Source of the DNA: Methanomethylovorans sp. PtaU1.Bin073
GTDB lineage: Archaea; Halobacteriota; Methanosarcinia; Methanosarcinales; Methanosarcinaceae
Direction: 5' to 3'
Length of the DNA: 7,245 nt
Assembly: GCA_002067265.1 (NCBI GenBank)
Contig: MVQW01000130.1
Coordinates: 1 to 7,245, forward strand
The stretch's first letter is position 1. Every line of letters starts with the position of its first letter. The translations under genes and the position numbers were made by a program. Under the pieces are notes generated by a model that saw nothing but the letters and a program-made list of their open reading frames with translations, did not search any database and had not been told where the DNA came from. This document shows, piece after piece, positions 6,396 through 7,245 of this stretch.

Positions 6396-6503
6396 ATGGT
6401 GTCTAAAAAGCCCAATATCGATGAAGCTATCATGAAGATTCAAAAAACCACCAAATATGTAAAATTACAGCGGTAAATCTACTTTTTCAGTATGTGATTC
6501 GAC

Positions 6504-6515
6504 GATTATATAATC
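6504..6515 (+). promoter_or_regulatory. TATA box of the antiporter gene inside a perfect 12-base palindrome
   Basis: GATTATATAATC is a perfect palindrome containing TTATATAAT. Its centre is 29 bases before the ATG at 6539, so transcription should start at about 6536, giving a leaderless or nearly leaderless message. AAGGA at 6516-6520 is 18 bases from the ATG, too far for a ribosome site, which agrees. The dyad may just reflect the symmetry of the TATA sequence, or it may be an operator that blocks TBP. Confidence 0.45.
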
Positions 6516-6538
6516 AAGGATATATATTCTGTAATGCT

Positions 6539-7245
6539 ATGATTGATTACATATTTATTCTGATAGGTCTTGCATTTTTATACAAAGGAGCAGACTGGTT
6601 TGTTGAAGGTGCATCAGCTCTTGCTAAGCATTTTGGAATCTCATCGTTGGTAATTGGATTAACGGTTGTTGCATTCGGAACTTCCATGCCTGAACTCGTC
6701 GTTAATGTCTTTGCTTCCATTCAAGGTAACAGTGATGTATCATTTGGGAATATCGTTGGAAGCAATATAATCAACTTACTGCTAATTCTGGGATTGACTG
6801 GTTCAATAGCTCCCCTGATTGTGCAAAAGTCAACTGTTTGGAAAGAAATACCCTTTGCTTTACTTGCTGTCCTTGTTCTGGCAACCATGTCGAACAAAAT
6901 AATGTTGGCAAATGGTTCAGGAAATATCTTGACGCGAGTAGATGGGATAATATTGCTGTTTTTCTTTTCGATCTTCCTGTATTACATATTTGAAACGATC
7001 AAAAATGGAACAAATGGATCATCTGATAATATTAAGGAGAAGTCTCTTACAAAAATTTCTTTTATGTTAATCTCTGGGTTTATCTTTTTAGTATTAGGAG
7101 GAAAAATGACCGTGGATAGTGCTGTGTCAATTGCAAGGCAAATGGGGATAAGCGAGTTCCTTATATCTTCGACAATAGTTGCTGCCGGAACATCACTCCC
7201 AGAGTTAGTTACGTCAATTGCTGCAGCACTCAAAAAAGAGATGGA
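6539..7245 (+). CDS. Na+/Ca2+ exchanger-type (CaCA, YrbG-like) membrane antiporter (partial, 3' end off window)
   Basis: An open frame of 235 codons from ATG 6539 runs off the right edge. It encodes a membrane protein with the two alpha-repeats of cation/Ca2+ exchangers. Alpha-1 is GLTVVAFGTSMPELVVNVFA (40-59) followed by GNIVGSNIINLLLILG (70-85). Alpha-2 is AAGTSLPELVTSIAAA (215-230). The ion-binding glutamates are Glu52 and Glu222, and Asn79 matches the alpha-1 asparagine of the archaeal NCX_Mj structure; the alpha-2 equivalent lies past the edge. Hydrophobic segments at about 4-15, 36-59, 71-94, 103-115, 131-148 and 171-186 alternate with short loops, and a polar cytoplasmic-type loop lies at about 149-170. 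It would exchange Ca2+ (or another cation) for Na+ or H+ across the membrane; the true ion is not evident. It is divergent from cbiZ and more AT-rich by eye than the genes to its left. Confidence 0.9.
   Translation, partial: MIDYIFILIGLAFLYKGADWFVEGASALAKHFGISSLVIGLTVVAFGTSMPELVVNVFASIQGNSDVSFGNIVGSNIINLLLILGLTGSIAPLIVQKSTVWKEIPFALLAVLVLATMSNKIMLANGSGNILTRVDGIILLFFFSIFLYYIFETIKNGTNGSSDNIKEKSLTKISFMLISGFIFLVLGGKMTVDSAVSIARQMGISEFLISSTIVAAGTSLPELVTSIAAALKKEM

Noticed and set aside
4054..6466. Shared ATATGTAAAA string near 4055 and 6455 as a common operator
   Set aside because: It is short, AT-rich, without dyad symmetry, and falls in AT-rich spacers where chance matches are expected.
6288..6538. 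Cobalamin riboswitch upstream of cbiZ
   Set aside because: I looked for the conserved B12 box and saw none on the strand read into cbiZ; such riboswitches are also rare in archaea.
6982..7233. Minus-strand open frame of 83 codons
   Set aside because: It is the shadow of the antiporter gene, which has both alpha-repeat motifs on the plus strand.

Overview
The window looks like chromosomal DNA of a methanogenic archaeon, most likely a methylotrophic member of the Methanosarcinales. I infer this from the gene content (a CbiZ-type adenosylcobinamide amidohydrolase of archaeal form, and a MutS2-like protein with N-terminal helix-hairpin-helix motifs), from archaeal TATA boxes about 25-30 bases before the starts, and from moderate G+C. 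No species can be named from sequence alone.

Six of the seven genes lie on the minus strand, so they read right to left. From right to left they form: (i) a corrinoid pair at 6287-4125, made of cbiZ and a TIM-barrel gene that fits the CbiR cobamide-cleaving family, ending in a hairpin and a U-rich stretch; (ii) a single regulator gene at 3970-3413, an ArsR-type winged helix fused to a domain resembling DUF4430 (transcobalamin-like C-terminal fold), with its own TATA box and a perfect hairpin right after its stop; (iii) a three-gene DNA-metabolism operon at 3310 to the left edge: a radical SAM protein of the UDG-linked family, its DUF4130 partner, and an archaeal MutS2-like protein cut by the window edge. 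At the right end a divergent plus-strand gene (6539 to the edge) encodes a Na+/Ca2+-exchanger-type membrane antiporter, also cut.

The most interesting reading is that regions (i) and (ii) belong together. CbiZ cuts the amide bond and CbiR the phosphoribosyl bond of the cobamide nucleotide loop, and the neighbouring regulator carries a domain related in fold to the cobalamin-binding part of transcobalamin. That would be a corrinoid salvage/remodelling locus with its own corrinoid-responsive repressor. The enzyme pairing rests on family recognition. The sensing role is inference. A second point is that the radical SAM/DUF4130 pair, often tied to a uracil-DNA-glycosylase-like domain in bacteria, here lacks that domain and is instead followed 12 bases later by a MutS2-like gene.

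Three genes (radical SAM, ArsR fusion, antiporter) have TATA boxes placed so that transcription should begin at or a few bases before the start codon, suggesting leaderless mRNAs. No tRNA, rRNA, CRISPR array, insertion sequence or B12 riboswitch was seen.
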